Counted from the stretch's first letter, positions 36,054-45,652 are shown. The stretch is 64,000 nt of DNA from Methylorubrum suomiense (GCF_022179765.1 NZ_BPRE01000008.1:186001-250000); one strand, 5' to 3'. Notes: a model not told the origin generated them from the sequence alone. Numbers and translations are program-made.

Positions 36054-37223
36054 GTGGTGCAGGGCACGCAGATGCGTCGGCATCTGTGCGGAATACAGAC
36101 GGCCTGGACGGATGCCGGACGCGCCGAGGAGGCCGTCGAAGCTTTGGCAGGGACGATCGAGCACGATGGGCTCGGTCACATCATCGTGTTCTTCTCGCCG
36201 GCCTACGATACGGAAAAGCTGACGGCGGCTCTCGCCGCGCATTTCCCCGGGGTCGCCGTGAGCGGCTGCACGACGTCGGGCGGCATCAGTCCGGCCGGGC
36301 CGATCGATCGCGGCCTCGTCGCCATCGCCTTTCCGAGTCGGGGATTCCGCATCGTCGCCGACGTGCTGACGCAGATCGCCCGACTCGATGTGGAAGGCGC
36401 CGCCTCGACCGTGCGCGGCCTGCGCCGCACGCTCGATCAGGGCCGCTCGGACGGGGGCACGAACCACCGTTTCGCGATCTCGCTGATCGATGCCCTCGCC
36501 AATGCCGAGGAGACGGTCGTTTCGGCGGTCGCCTGGGCCCTCGACGGCATTCCGCTGGTCGGCGGCTCGGCGGGGGACGACCTCGCCTTCAGTTCCACCG
36601 TGCTGATCCACGAGGGCCGGGTCCATCGCGACGCGGCGGTCATCCTTCTCGTCGAGACGGATTTTCCGATCCGCATCTTCAAGAGCGACAATTTCGAGCC
36701 GACCAGCCGCCGCTTCGTGGTCACCGCCGCCCGTGAGGAGGATCGGCGGGTGCTCGAACTGAATGCGGAGCCTGCGGCGCGGGAATACGCCATGGCGGTG
36801 GGGCTCGATCCGGAGAGCCTGACGGCGATGAGCTTCGCGGCCTATCCGCTCGCGGTGAAGATCGGCGGCGAGTATTACTGCCGCTCGATCAGCCGGGTGG
36901 AACCGGACGGCTCGCTGACCTTCTTCTGCGCCATCGGCGAAGGCGTGGTGATGACGCTGGCCCAGCCCCGCGACATCGTCGAGGCGACCCGGGCCGAACT
37001 CGCCGGTCTCGACGAGGCCCTGGGCGGGCTCGACCTCGTGATCGGGTTCGATTGCGTCTTCCGCCGCCTCGACGCGGAGAGCCGACAGGTCCGCCACCGC
37101 ATCGCCGATCTCTACCGCCGTTACGGTGTCGTCGGGTTCGAGACATATGGCGAGCAATACCGCTCGATGCATCTCAATCAGACTTTTACCGGTATTGCGA
37201 TCGGCCGGGCTCAGGGGCCATAG
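36054..37223 (+). CDS. FIST domain sensor protein (NosP-like)
   Basis: A 389-residue protein covering the FIST N and FIST C domains, with motifs such as VFFSPAYDTEKL, VSGCTTSGGISP, VGGSAGDDLAF and a C-terminal FETYGEQYRSMHLNQTFTGIAIG, which is typical of the family. FIST proteins include NosP, a heme-based nitric oxide sensor usually encoded beside a histidine kinase or cyclic-di-GMP enzyme. Here a hybrid kinase follows and a GGDEF-EAL gene lies upstream, so a NosP role is plausible. Starts at a GTG after an AGGGAG site; no membrane segment. Confidence 0.82.
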   Translation: MVQGTQMRRHLCGIQTAWTDAGRAEEAVEALAGTIEHDGLGHIIVFFSPAYDTEKLTAALAAHFPGVAVSGCTTSGGISPAGPIDRGLVAIAFPSRGFRIVADVLTQIARLDVEGAASTVRGLRRTLDQGRSDGGTNHRFAISLIDALANAEETVVSAVAWALDGIPLVGGSAGDDLAFSSTVLIHEGRVHRDAAVILLVETDFPIRIFKSDNFEPTSRRFVVTAAREEDRRVLELNAEPAAREYAMAVGLDPESLTAMSFAAYPLAVKIGGEYYCRSISRVEPDGSLTFFCAIGEGVVMTLAQPRDIVEATRAELAGLDEALGGLDLVIGFDCVFRRLDAESRQVRHRIADLYRRYGVVGFETYGEQYRSMHLNQTFTGIAIGRAQGP

Positions 37224-37256
37224 GGCAAGGCTGAGACAGCCCGATCCCGGACATCC

Positions 37257-37313
37257 GGCCAGAAAATTGGCCAAGAAAACCTGGCCAAGAGAACCCGGCC
37301 AAGAGAAACGGCC
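37257..37313 (+). repeat. tandem GGCCAAGA-type repeats ahead of the kinase start
   Basis: Five units beginning GGCC follow each other at spacings of 12, 14, 14 and 13 bases (from 37257, 37269, 37283, 37297, 37310), most reading GGCCAAGA(G/A)AAC. The last GGCC is followed directly by the kinase ATG, so the purine-rich units supply the ribosome site. Confidence 0.7.
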
Positions 37314-38690
37314 ATGAACCGACCGACCCTCTGGATGGAAGCACCCTCCGAACCGGACACCGTCGAATCCCTGAGCCGCCGCGTCGCGAAGCTCGAGCGC
37401 ATCAACGCGTCGCTCATGGCCCATGTCGAGCGGACCATGGACCAGCAGGGCGGCGCCTATTCGCTGTTCCAGACCGCGATCATGCTGGAGGGACGCGTCC
37501 GGTCCCGCACCGAGGAACTGACGGCGCTGATGCACAGCTTGGAGCGCTCCAACGAGGCGCTGCAGGCGGCGAAGGAAGAGGCCGAGACCGCGAACCGCTC
37601 CAAGACCCGCTTCCTCGCGGCGGCGAGCCACGATCTGCTGCAGCCGCTCAACGCGGCCCGACTCTCGCTCTCGGCACTGACGGATCTCGCCAAGGGGCCC
37701 GAAGCTCAGACCATCGCGCGTCAGGTCGAGCGCGGCCTCGAGACGATCGAGGATCTGATCAAGGCGCTGATCGATATCTCCAAGCTCGATGCCGGCGTCG
37801 TGCGCCCGGTCATCAAGCCGGTGCGACTCATCGATCTCGTCGCCGGCATCGAGGCGAGCTTCCGGCCCTTCGCCGAGCGCAAGGAGTTGCGGCTCGTGAC
37901 CCGCTGCGACGACCTCGCGGTGGAGACCGACGGATTGCTGATGCAGCGCATCCTGCAGAACCTCGTCTCGAACGCCATCCGCTACACCGAGCGCGGCGGC
38001 ATCCTGATCGCCGCCCGGCGCCGCGGCGGCGAGGCGGGGAAAACCTGCCGTATCGATGTGGTCGATACCGGTCGCGGTATCGCGGAGCACGAGCGCGCGC
38101 TCGTCTTCGAGGAGTTCTATCGCGGTGGCCGCGAGGGTGAGGATGGCGGGGTCGGTCTCGGGCTCGGCCTGTCGATCGTCCAGCGCATGGCCTCGACGTT
38201 GGGACACGACATCGCCCTGCATTCCCGCACCGGCCACGGCACGCGGATGAGTCTGGACTTGCCGATCGCAAGTCAGCGCCCGGACGCCCAGGTGCGGCTC
38301 GCGCCCCTGGCCACCACGCTGACCGGCGCGCGGGTGATGGTGGTCGAGAATGATGCCTCGACGGCGGAGGCGTTGCAGCGACTCTTGCGCAATTGGGATG
38401 CGGAGGTGCGCACCTTCGCCGACCTCGCCGGCGTCGTGACGGCCCTGGGGGAGGGGCTCGGCCGACCGGACGTGATGGTGATCGACTATCATCTCGATCA
38501 CGGCGCCTGCGGCTTCGACGTGGTGGATTATCTGCGTCGCAACAGGGGATGGGTCACCCCGGTCATCCTCACCACGGCCGACCACAGCACTGACATCGAG
38601 CGGCACGCGCGTTCGCACGGGGCGGAACTCGTCCACAAGCCGATCAAGCCGGCGCAGTTGCGCTCGCTCCTGGCCTATATGCTGGCCTGA
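37314..38690 (+). CDS. hybrid sensor histidine kinase (NahK-like)
   Basis: A 458-residue cytosolic hybrid kinase. Order: a coiled coil (about residues 20-98), a HisKA domain with His106 in AAASHDLLQPL, an ATPase domain (N-box NLVSNAIRYT, DTGRGI, GLGLGLSIV), and a C-terminal receiver from about residue 335 with its Asp in VMVIDYHLD and Lys in HKPIKP. It has no input domain of its own, so it must take its signal from a partner, most simply the FIST protein encoded just upstream. The DLLQPLN variant of the His box is typical of this kinase group. The output regulator is not encoded here. Confidence 0.88.
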   Translation: MNRPTLWMEAPSEPDTVESLSRRVAKLERINASLMAHVERTMDQQGGAYSLFQTAIMLEGRVRSRTEELTALMHSLERSNEALQAAKEEAETANRSKTRFLAAASHDLLQPLNAARLSLSALTDLAKGPEAQTIARQVERGLETIEDLIKALIDISKLDAGVVRPVIKPVRLIDLVAGIEASFRPFAERKELRLVTRCDDLAVETDGLLMQRILQNLVSNAIRYTERGGILIAARRRGGEAGKTCRIDVVDTGRGIAEHERALVFEEFYRGGREGEDGGVGLGLGLSIVQRMASTLGHDIALHSRTGHGTRMSLDLPIASQRPDAQVRLAPLATTLTGARVMVVENDASTAEALQRLLRNWDAEVRTFADLAGVVTALGEGLGRPDVMVIDYHLDHGACGFDVVDYLRRNRGWVTPVILTTADHSTDIERHARSHGAELVHKPIKPAQLRSLLAYMLA

Positions 38691-38715
38691 CCGGACGGCC
38701 TTGGGCCGGGGCGGC

Positions 38716-39033
38716 TTAAAGGGCGCTGAGGCGCGGAAGGCCGATCAGGCGCTCGCGGGCGCGGGCGACCAGGGCCGGTCGAATGCGCGCGACATCCTCA
38801 CCGTCCATCATCGGCGAGGTGGACAGGGCGGCAAGATACGCTTCCTCGGGCTCGCGGCAGGTCGTGACCGCCTTCGTCGCGGCGAAGCTTCTGCTCGCGG
38901 TGCGGGCCTGCTCGGCGAAGGCTACGTCCAGGCACGATTGCCAAGCGGCATGCCGCGTGCCGGCACTCTCCTCGGCACGGGCGGGGGCCACGGCGAGGAA
39001 CGGCAGAAGCACGAAGGGAAGAACGCGACGCAT
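38716..39033 (-). CDS. small secreted hypothetical protein
   Basis: A 105-residue protein with a clear signal peptide (residues 1-20, ending ARA before EESAG) and a mature part with two Cys (CLDVAFAE and TTCREPEE) that could form a disulfide. Mostly helical. I do not recognise the family. It lies convergent to the hybrid kinase with 25 bases between, and about 140 bases downstream of the BTLCP gene on the same strand. Confidence 0.65.
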   Translation of the reverse strand: MRRVLPFVLLPFLAVAPARAEESAGTRHAAWQSCLDVAFAEQARTASRSFAATKAVTTCREPEEAYLAALSTSPMMDGEDVARIRPALVARARERLIGLPRLSAL

Positions 39034-39173
39034 GGCGGCGAACCGTAGGCGGGACAGCGGTTATCCGGTGCCGTGCGGGGCTCCGGAAACCTTCCGTCAA
39101 CCTTCACCGCCGGCCTGTTAAGACCGGATAACGCGCAACCTCGCGATCCGGTCCCGAAGCGAGACGGTTATTT

Positions 39174-39830
39174 TCAGCGATTGGCCGCGGTGACCGGCGA
39201 GGCGTCGCGACCCAGAGCCACCCAGCCCACGGCATCCTGACTCTCGCGCTTCACGAAGGTGTAGCCGGTCTGCATCCAGGGCAGCACAGCGCTGGTCTTG
39301 TTGTCGAGGACGAGATCGCCGCGGTTGGTGACGATCGTCAGCACGGCGTGACCTTCGCCCTTCTCGTCGATCACCACCGTCATCCGCAGCGCCCGCCGGG
39401 GCAATCCGACCTGGACCAGCAGGCGGCGTTTCAGCAGCTGGAAATCCTCGCAATCGCCCCGGCCGTCCTCGGCGAGGTCCCAGCGATCGGCGGCCCGCCA
39501 ATGCTCCTGATCCGTCACTGCCTCGACCGCGCGGTTGATGCGGCGGTTGATCGTGTTGATGGTCTGCCAGAGGGCCGGGGTGAGGGTGACCGAGGCGGCC
39601 TCGGTGCGATCGACCGCGCATTCGCCCGGATAGCGCTCGCAGAACTCGGCCCAGGCGACGATCGGCCGGGCTGCTCCGGTCGTCACCGCCGAGGGTCCCA
39701 TCGTCGGGAGGGACTGTGCCACGGCGTCCCGCGCGTCCAAGCCGGTCACGACACCGGCGATCAGGGCGAGGCCGGCCAGGACGCCGTTGCGGAGGACGGA
39801 GAGGCGACGCTGGGCGAACTGGTTACGCAT
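39174..39830 (-). CDS. transglutaminase-like cysteine peptidase (BTLCP family)
   Basis: A 218-residue exported protein with a signal peptide (about residues 1-39) and a bacterial transglutaminase-like cysteine protease domain. The triad is visible: Cys in RGDCEDFQLLK, His in EGHAVLTI and Asp in LVLDNKT. LapG, which cleaves biofilm adhesins under cyclic-di-GMP control, belongs to this family, and a GGDEF-EAL gene lies nearby; a LapD-like partner is not seen. Two perfect CtrA boxes lie just upstream, so cell-cycle control is likely. Confidence 0.85.
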   Translation of the reverse strand: MRNQFAQRRLSVLRNGVLAGLALIAGVVTGLDARDAVAQSLPTMGPSAVTTGAARPIVAWAEFCERYPGECAVDRTEAASVTLTPALWQTINTINRRINRAVEAVTDQEHWRAADRWDLAEDGRGDCEDFQLLKRRLLVQVGLPRRALRMTVVIDEKGEGHAVLTIVTNRGDLVLDNKTSAVLPWMQTGYTFVKRESQDAVGWVALGRDASPVTAANR

Positions 39831-39846
39831 GACCCGACCCGAACTC

Positions 39847-39861
39847 TTAAGCTCACGTTAA
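39847..39861. promoter_or_regulatory. CtrA box 1 upstream of the BTLCP gene
   Basis: TTAA-N7-TTAA, an exact match to the CtrA consensus, only 17 bases from the BTLCP start codon. In this GC-rich DNA such a match by chance is rare. Confidence 0.65.
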
Positions 39862-39899
39862 GAAGCTCTCACAGCGGGCCGGCGCAGGCAATCGGAAGG

Positions 39900-39914
39900 T
39901 TAAAGATCGGTTAA
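39900..39914. promoter_or_regulatory. CtrA box 2 upstream of the BTLCP gene
   Basis: A second exact TTAA-N7-TTAA, 53 bases from box 1, in the 280-base divergent region between the BTLCP and thioesterase genes. A pair of boxes is common at CtrA-controlled promoters. Confidence 0.65.
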
Positions 39915-40110
39915 CGCCATCTGTCGCATTCGAGCGATCGCTTCTCGACGAACGCAGGCTCGCAATCGCTACGCTTCCAGCCAAACGGGGATCGGCGTTC
40001 TGCGACGGGATTCGGCAGATTTTAGACAGTACGAATCGCCTGTCGCCGGTCCGGTGCGAAGACCTTAAAGCCAAGATTCCTCATGCAGGATCCGCAACTG
40101 AGACAACACA

Positions 40111-40527
40111 ATGACGAGCGATGCCAATCTTCCACCCACGCCACCGTTGGAGCGCGGCGCGCCCGTGATCCGCACCATCGCGATGCCTGCAGATACGAAC
40201 CCGGCCGGTGACATCTTCGGCGGTTGGTTGATGGCGCAGATGGATCTGGCGGCGGGCAATGTCGCGGCGCGTCGGGCCCGGGGCCGCTGCGCCACCATTT
40301 CCGTGGAGGCGATGACCTTTCATCGGCCGGTCGTCGTCGGCGACGAGGTCAGCCTCTACGCCTGGATCGTTCGGACCGGGCGCAGCTCGATGGCAATTCA
40401 GGTGGAGGTCTGGCGACGCGAGCGCGAGGGCGAGACCACCATGAAGGTCACCGAAGGCCTGTTCACCTTCGTGGCCATCGGGCCGGATCGCCGACCGCGC
40501 CCGATCCCGGAGGAGGCGGAACGGTGA
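40111..40527 (+). CDS. acyl-CoA thioesterase, hotdog fold (YciA-like)
   Basis: A 138-residue single hotdog-domain thioesterase that hydrolyses acyl-CoA to free acid and CoA. The segments PADTNPAGDIFGGWLMAQMD and MTFHRPVVVGDEVSLYA match the YciA group, with Asp and His of the active site in view. It likely acts on medium to long chains in the cytosol. Ten bases separate its stop from that of the convergent esterase. Confidence 0.9.
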   Translation: MTSDANLPPTPPLERGAPVIRTIAMPADTNPAGDIFGGWLMAQMDLAAGNVAARRARGRCATISVEAMTFHRPVVVGDEVSLYAWIVRTGRSSMAIQVEVWRREREGETTMKVTEGLFTFVAIGPDRRPRPIPEEAER

Positions 40528-40536
40528 GCGCGGTGC

Positions 40537-41442
40537 TCAGTGCATCGTCAGCGTCGTCAGCCGCTTGGCTCCGGCATGCTGGTGCAGGAAGGCGCTCATC
40601 TCGGCGAGCACGGGGGCCTTGCGCCGGAAGGTGACCGAGAGGGCGAGCAAGGTGTCGGCGTGGTCGAGCCCCGGATAGACCCGTTCCTGGACGGGCACGC
40701 GGGCGCTGCGCAGGCGGGCGGCGAGGCTCTCGGTGTTGCGGGGGCGGACGACGACGTCGGCGTCACCCGTGGCCAGGAAGGTCGGCGGGGAATGGGGACC
40801 GGCGAAGGTGACCGGCTGCGTCGCCTTCGCGTCGGGGGCCTGCCCGAACACGTCGATGGAGGTCTTCTGGTCGAAGGGCAGGAAATCGTAGGGTCCGGAC
40901 AGGCCCGCCACCGCCCGGATCACGCGCGGGTCGACGCCGACCCGGCGCAGATAGCTCGGATCGAGCCCGAGCATGGTGGCGTTGTAGGCACCCGCCGAAT
41001 GGCCCGCGAGCACGATGCGGGCGGGATCGCCGCCGTAGCTGCCGATATTGTCGCGCACCCAGGCGATTGCCGCGGCGCCGTCCTCCAGGAAGTCGGGGAA
41101 GCGCACCTTCGGATAGAGTCGATAGTCCGGAAGCACGGTCACGAAGCCCTGGGCCGCGAGCGCCTGAGCGGCGAAGGCGTAATCGGCCTTGCTGCCGCTG
41201 TTCCAAGAGCCGCCGTAGAAGAACACCAGCACCGGGGCTCGGTCCAGCGGGACGCTCGGGACGAACACGTCCAGGCGCTGACGGGGATCCTCGCCGTAGG
41301 CCGCATCCTTCAGGGCCAAGCGGCCGCCCTTGTCGCGGGGGCCGAGGGCGTCGAACAGGGCCAGGGGCGAACAGCCGCTCAGGCCGACGGCGACGAGCCC
41401 GAGGCAGATCAGCGAGACAAGGGAGACGAACGCTTTGATCAT
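40537..41442 (-). CDS. lipoprotein alpha/beta-hydrolase (carboxylesterase type)
   Basis: A 301-residue esterase of the hormone-sensitive lipase type. The N-terminus is a lipoprotein signal (hydrophobic to LSGC, Cys near residue 23). The oxyanion motif is FYGGSW, the nucleophile Ser sits in GHSAG, the Asp is in TGDADVVV and the His in GLDHADTL. The ATG at 41442 is the one that starts at the signal peptide; the frame extends to 41529. Likely anchored in the envelope. Substrate unknown. Confidence 0.85.
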   Translation of the reverse strand: MIKAFVSLVSLICLGLVAVGLSGCSPLALFDALGPRDKGGRLALKDAAYGEDPRQRLDVFVPSVPLDRAPVLVFFYGGSWNSGSKADYAFAAQALAAQGFVTVLPDYRLYPKVRFPDFLEDGAAAIAWVRDNIGSYGGDPARIVLAGHSAGAYNATMLGLDPSYLRRVGVDPRVIRAVAGLSGPYDFLPFDQKTSIDVFGQAPDAKATQPVTFAGPHSPPTFLATGDADVVVRPRNTESLAARLRSARVPVQERVYPGLDHADTLLALSVTFRRKAPVLAEMSAFLHQHAGAKRLTTLTMH

Positions 41443-41525
41443 GTCAGCCTGGGATTGACGCGGTGCGCGCGGCGGATTCATGGCGCGGGCACGGCGAAAG
41501 GTGAGATGCGTCGGAATTGACCGGC

Positions 41526-42461
41526 TCACGTGCGCAGCACGATGCAGGCGCCGCCGACGCCACGGATCTTCTGGCAGAGCGTATCGGCTGCGCCGCGGGT
41601 CTCGGCCGGGATGCGCACGCGGTAGAAGGTGCGCGTGCCGCGGAAGCGCAGGCGCGTGCCGATGATCATCGGCCGTACCTCGCCGACCACGCTAGCATAG
41701 CGCGTCCGCGCCCGCTGGAAGCTCGCTAGCGCCAGCGATTTGGAGAAATTGCCGGCGAGCTGGATGCCCCAAGGCGCCGCCGGGCCCCCCTCGACGGGCA
41801 GTGCGAAGCGGTCGCCGCGCGATGGGATGCGCAGGGACGCGGTGACCTGAAGGCAGCTCTGGGTCTCGGCCTCGGGGGCTGGCGTATTTTCGGACGGCTT
41901 CTCGCCCTTGCCACCATTCCCGTCGCCCTTGCCCTCCGGCATCTCGACGGCGGCATTCGGACGCCACTCTTCCGCCGGGCGTCCGGTGATGGCGATGACG
42001 TAGGCGCGTGTCTCCGCCGGAAGGCCGCCGGAACCGGCGAGCCAATTCGTGACCCGGCCCGGTCCCCCGTTATAGGCGGCCGCCGCCAGTCCGAGATTGC
42101 CGAACTGACGCTTCAGGTCGGCCAGGAAGTGGGCGGCGTGCGGGATGGCCTGCTCCGGGTCGAAGGGATCGCTCAGGCCGCGCTCCTTGGCCGTGCCCGG
42201 CATGAACTGCGCCACGCCCTGGGCCCCGGCCGGGCTCACGACGCCGACGCGAAAACTGCTCTCGCGCCAGATCAGGCGCGTCAGGAACGGCACCGGAAGA
42301 TTTTGGGTTTTGGCCGAACCTTCGATCAATCGGCAAAGCGCCTGCTCCACGGTCTCGCTCTCGGGCGAGGCCGTCGCATCGGCCTCGCCGGCGATGGCGA
42401 TGAACAGGAGTGCGAGAAAGGTCGCAAGGGTGGGCGAGCGGAGACGGGACACGCCGCCCAT
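41526..42461 (-). CDS. lytic transglycosylase with SPOR-like C-terminus
   Basis: A 311-residue secreted protein: signal peptide (about 1-30), a lysozyme-like SLT domain (about 38-165) with catalytic Glu in WRESSFR, then GVAQFMPGT and AYNGGPGRV, a low-complexity Gly/Glu/Pro linker, and a C-terminal domain of about 90 residues resembling a SPOR domain with two Cys near the end. SPOR domains bind denuded glycans at the septum, so a division-linked role is inferred. Second SLT enzyme in the window. Confidence 0.88.
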   Translation of the reverse strand: MGGVSRLRSPTLATFLALLFIAIAGEADATASPESETVEQALCRLIEGSAKTQNLPVPFLTRLIWRESSFRVGVVSPAGAQGVAQFMPGTAKERGLSDPFDPEQAIPHAAHFLADLKRQFGNLGLAAAAYNGGPGRVTNWLAGSGGLPAETRAYVIAITGRPAEEWRPNAAVEMPEGKGDGNGGKGEKPSENTPAPEAETQSCLQVTASLRIPSRGDRFALPVEGGPAAPWGIQLAGNFSKSLALASFQRARTRYASVVGEVRPMIIGTRLRFRGTRTFYRVRIPAETRGAADTLCQKIRGVGGACIVLRT

Positions 42462-42631
42462 CTAGGTCGCTCGCGCGGCATGCGTAGCGTGAGCCGGTGC
42501 ATGAGGTGTGGCCCTACCGGCGAATGCGGCGCGGCGGACGATTCGCGTGTTCGGGTCCGCGCGCTATAACCCAACACCCGCCGCGAGCCCTGCGCAGCCG
42601 TGGCGATCCGCCTGCATGTCTTCGGGGCCCG

Positions 42632-44260
42632 ATGAGCGACACCCTTCTGACCGTCGAGGATCTCTCGGTCGCCTTCCGCACCCGGGAGGGTGAGACGCTG
42701 GCGGTCGACCGCGTGTCGTTCTCCATCGATCGGGGCGAGACGCTCGCGCTGGTGGGAGAATCCGGCTCGGGAAAATCGGTGACCGCGCTCTCGATCCTCC
42801 GGCTTCTCGACGGGGCCGCGCATCACCCCTCGGGGCGGATCGTCTTCAAGGGACGCGATCTCCTGACCCTCCCGGAGAAGGAACTGCGCAAGGTGCGCGG
42901 CGCGGACATCACCATGGTGTTCCAAGAGCCGATGACCTCGCTCAATCCGCTCCACACCATTCAACGACAGATCGGCGAGGTGCTGGAGATCCACCGGGGC
43001 CTGCGGGGCAGGCAGGCGCGGGCGCGCATCCTCGAACTGCTCGAACTCGTCGGCATCCGCGACGCCGAGCGGCGACTCGGCGCCTATCCGCACGAATTGT
43101 CCGGGGGCCAGCGCCAGCGCGTGATGATCGCCATGGCTCTCGCCTGCGAGCCGGACCTACTGGTAGCCGACGAGCCGACGACGGCCCTCGACGTGACCGT
43201 TCAAGCCCAGATCCTCGCCCTGCTCGCCGACCTGCAGAAGCGGCTCGGCATGGCGATCCTGTTCATCACCCACGATCTCGGCATCGTCCGTCGCCTCGCG
43301 GGCCGGGTCTGCGTGATGCTGCGCGGGCGCATCGTCGAGGCCGGACCCGTCGCCCAGGTCTTCACCCGGCCGCAGCACGAATACACGCGCCGCCTGCTCG
43401 ATTCCGAACCCTCTGGCCGCGCCAATCCGGTCGATACGAGCGCCGAATGGATGGTCGAGGCGGGGCCGCTCAAGGTGTGGTTTCCGCTGAAGGAGGGACT
43501 GCTCCGCCGCACCGTGGGCCACGTCAAGGCAGTCGACGGCGTGAAGATTCTCGTGCGGGCGGGCGAGACCGTGGGCGTCGTCGGCGAGTCCGGTTCGGGC
43601 AAGACCACGCTCGGCCTCGCGCTGTTGCGTCTGACCGAATCCGAAGGGCCGATCGTCTTCCTCGGGAAGCGCATCGAGGCGTTCGGCGCCGGGGCGATGC
43701 GACCCCTGCGCAAGGACATGCAGGTGGTGTTTCAGGACCCCTACGGCTCGCTGTCGCCGCGCATGTCGGTGGGCGACATCGTCGCCGAAGGTCTCAGCGT
43801 CCAGGGGTTGGTCAAAACCTCGGCCGAGCGCCGGACGCGGGTCGCCAAGGCGCTCACCGATGTCGGCCTCGATCCGGCGGTGATGGACCGCTACCCGCAC
43901 GAATTCTCCGGCGGCCAGCGGCAGCGCATCGCCATTGCCCGCGCCATCGTGCTCAATCCGCGCTTCGTCGTCCTCGACGAGCCGACCTCGGCCCTGGATC
44001 GCTCGGTGCAGGCCCAGATCGTCACGCTCCTGCGCGATCTCCAGCGCGAGCGCGGACTGGCCTACCTGTTCATCAGCCACGATCTGAAGGTGGTGCGCGC
44101 CCTCTCGAACTACGTGCTGGTGATGCAGCACGGGCAGGTGGTCGAGGAGGGGCCGGCGGATCAGATCTTCGGTTCGCCGAAGACCGAGTACACCCGCACC
44201 CTGTTCGCCGCGGCGTTCGAACTCGACGCGGCGACGACCGCCGAGCCGGTCACGGCCTGA
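42632..44260 (+). CDS. oligopeptide/dipeptide ABC transporter, fused double ATPase (YejF/GsiA type)
   Basis: A 542-residue protein with two full ABC ATPase domains fused (equivalent to DppD plus DppF). Walker A motifs are GESGSGKS (both halves), with signatures LSGGQRQRV and FSGGQRQRI and Walker B DEPTTALD and DEPTSALD. An OppD/F-type tail ([22 protein letters not shown]) follows each half. It energises uptake of peptides or related solutes, but no permease or binding-protein genes are adjacent. ATG 42632 starts at the domain. Two bases separate its stop from deoB. Confidence 0.9.
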   Translation: MSDTLLTVEDLSVAFRTREGETLAVDRVSFSIDRGETLALVGESGSGKSVTALSILRLLDGAAHHPSGRIVFKGRDLLTLPEKELRKVRGADITMVFQEPMTSLNPLHTIQRQIGEVLEIHRGLRGRQARARILELLELVGIRDAERRLGAYPHELSGGQRQRVMIAMALACEPDLLVADEPTTALDVTVQAQILALLADLQKRLGMAILFITHDLGIVRRLAGRVCVMLRGRIVEAGPVAQVFTRPQHEYTRRLLDSEPSGRANPVDTSAEWMVEAGPLKVWFPLKEGLLRRTVGHVKAVDGVKILVRAGETVGVVGESGSGKTTLGLALLRLTESEGPIVFLGKRIEAFGAGAMRPLRKDMQVVFQDPYGSLSPRMSVGDIVAEGLSVQGLVKTSAERRTRVAKALTDVGLDPAVMDRYPHEFSGGQRQRIAIARAIVLNPRFVVLDEPTSALDRSVQAQIVTLLRDLQRERGLAYLFISHDLKVVRALSNYVLVMQHGQVVEEGPADQIFGSPKTEYTRTLFAAAFELDAATTAEPVTA

Positions 44261-44262
44261 GG

Positions 44263-45483
44263 ATGGCGCGCGCGCTGCTCATCGTCCTCGATTCCGTCGG
44301 CATCGGCGGCGCGCCGGATGCCGCCCGCTACGGCGATGCCGGTTCCGACACCGTGGGGCATATCGCGCAAGCCTGCGCCGAGGGGCGGGGCGATCGGCCG
44401 GGCCTGCGCGCCGGGCCGTTGCGCCTGCCGAACCTCGCCGCATTCGGGCTCGGCCTCGCCTGCGCGGGCGCCACCGGCCGGGTGCCGCCGGGCCTCGGGC
44501 CGGTTGACGCCGCGCGTGCACTCTGGGGCCACGCCGTCGAGACCGCCGCGGGCAAGGATACGCCGTCGGGGCATTGGGAGATTGCGGGCGTGCCGGTGCT
44601 GGAGGATTGGGGCCATTTCCCCGATACCCGGCCGGCCTTTCCGCCGGATCTGATCGCCGCGCTCGTGCGGGAGGCGGATCTCCCGGGCATTCTCGGCGAC
44701 CGGCACGCCTCGGGCACCGCGATCATCGACGCCCACGGCGCCGACCATCTCCGGACCGGTCGGCCGATCTGCTACACGTCGGCCGACAGCGTGTTCCAGA
44801 TCGCAGCCCACGAGGAGGCGTTCGGCCTGGAACGTCTCTACGAGACCTGCCGCATCGCGCGACGGCTCTGCGATCCTTACCGGGTCGGTCGCGTGATCGC
44901 CCGGCCCTTCGTCGGCGACGCCGCGGGCGGCTTCCGCCGCACTGGCCATCGCAAGGATTTCTCCGTGGCGCCCCCGGCCGACACCCTGCTGGACGTGGCG
45001 CAGGCGGCGGGCCGGAGCATCGTCAGCGTCGGCAAGATCGGCGACATCTTCGCTCACCGTGCCACGGGCCTCGAGATCAAGCCCATCGGCAACGCCGCAT
45101 GCCTCGACGCGGCGCTCTCCGCCTTCGCCGGTTTGCCCGAGGGCGGCCTCGTTTTCCTCAATCTCGTCGATTTCGACACCGAGCACGGTCACCGCCGCGA
45201 CGTGCCGGGCTATGCCGCCGAACTGGAGGCCTTCGACGTCCGCCTGCCCGAGATCGAGGCAGCGCTCGCCCCCGGTGACCTCTGCATCGTTACCGCCGAT
45301 CACGGCAACGACCCGACCTGGCACGGCACCGAGCACACCCGCGAGCAGGTGCCGGTTCTGGCGTTCGGACCGGGGATCGCGCCGGGTTCGATGGGTCGGC
45401 GCGAAAGTTTCGCCGATATCGGCGCCTCCGTCGCGGCGCATCTCGGTTTACCGCCGCTCGGGGCTGGGCAGGCGTGGTGGTGA
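44263..45483 (+). CDS. deoB: phosphopentomutase
   Basis: DeoB (406 residues) interconverts ribose or deoxyribose 1- and 5-phosphates in nucleoside salvage. It starts with [16 protein letters not shown], whose Asp binds metal and continues [11 protein letters not shown]. It also shows GHWEIAG, the central [14 protein letters not shown] block and the late TADHGNDPT, all typical alkaline-phosphatase-superfamily metal sites. Length is normal. An AGGATGG context gives tight spacing to the ABC gene, so the two are one operon; uptake and salvage of nucleosides could be linked. Confidence 0.95.
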   Translation: MARALLIVLDSVGIGGAPDAARYGDAGSDTVGHIAQACAEGRGDRPGLRAGPLRLPNLAAFGLGLACAGATGRVPPGLGPVDAARALWGHAVETAAGKDTPSGHWEIAGVPVLEDWGHFPDTRPAFPPDLIAALVREADLPGILGDRHASGTAIIDAHGADHLRTGRPICYTSADSVFQIAAHEEAFGLERLYETCRIARRLCDPYRVGRVIARPFVGDAAGGFRRTGHRKDFSVAPPADTLLDVAQAAGRSIVSVGKIGDIFAHRATGLEIKPIGNAACLDAALSAFAGLPEGGLVFLNLVDFDTEHGHRRDVPGYAAELEAFDVRLPEIEAALAPGDLCIVTADHGNDPTWHGTEHTREQVPVLAFGPGIAPGSMGRRESFADIGASVAAHLGLPPLGAGQAWW

Positions 45484-45584
45484 GCGGCTCAAGCCCGCTC
45501 ATTCCGACCAAACCGCTTATCCGAAGGTGCTGAGCGTCGGCTCAGCCCCGAACAAGGGCTCCCGTCAATCGCGCGCGAACTGGA

Positions 45585-45632
45585 ACCCTCCTTCGAGGGC
45601 GCCGCTGCGCGGCGCCACCTCAGGATGAGGGT
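45585..45632. repeat. REP-like palindromic element
   Basis: Outer arms ACCCTC/GAGGGT (45585-45590, 45627-45632) enclose a perfect 8-base GGCGCCGC/GCGGCGCC hairpin (45598-45605, 45609-45616). Position between convergent genes and layout fit the dispersed extragenic palindromes seen in Methylobacterium and other Hyphomicrobiales. May terminate both genes. Confidence 0.65.
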
Positions 45633-45652
45633 GTGATGGGGATTTCGGCCGC

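Noticed and set aside
37224-37256. Possible terminator between the FIST and kinase genes
   Set aside because: No stable hairpin or T-tract is present; the tandem repeat follows directly, so read-through into the kinase is more likely.
39118-39132. TTAA-N7-TAAC near the 3' end of the BTLCP gene
   Set aside because: Only a half match to a CtrA box, between two leftward genes, with no clear target.
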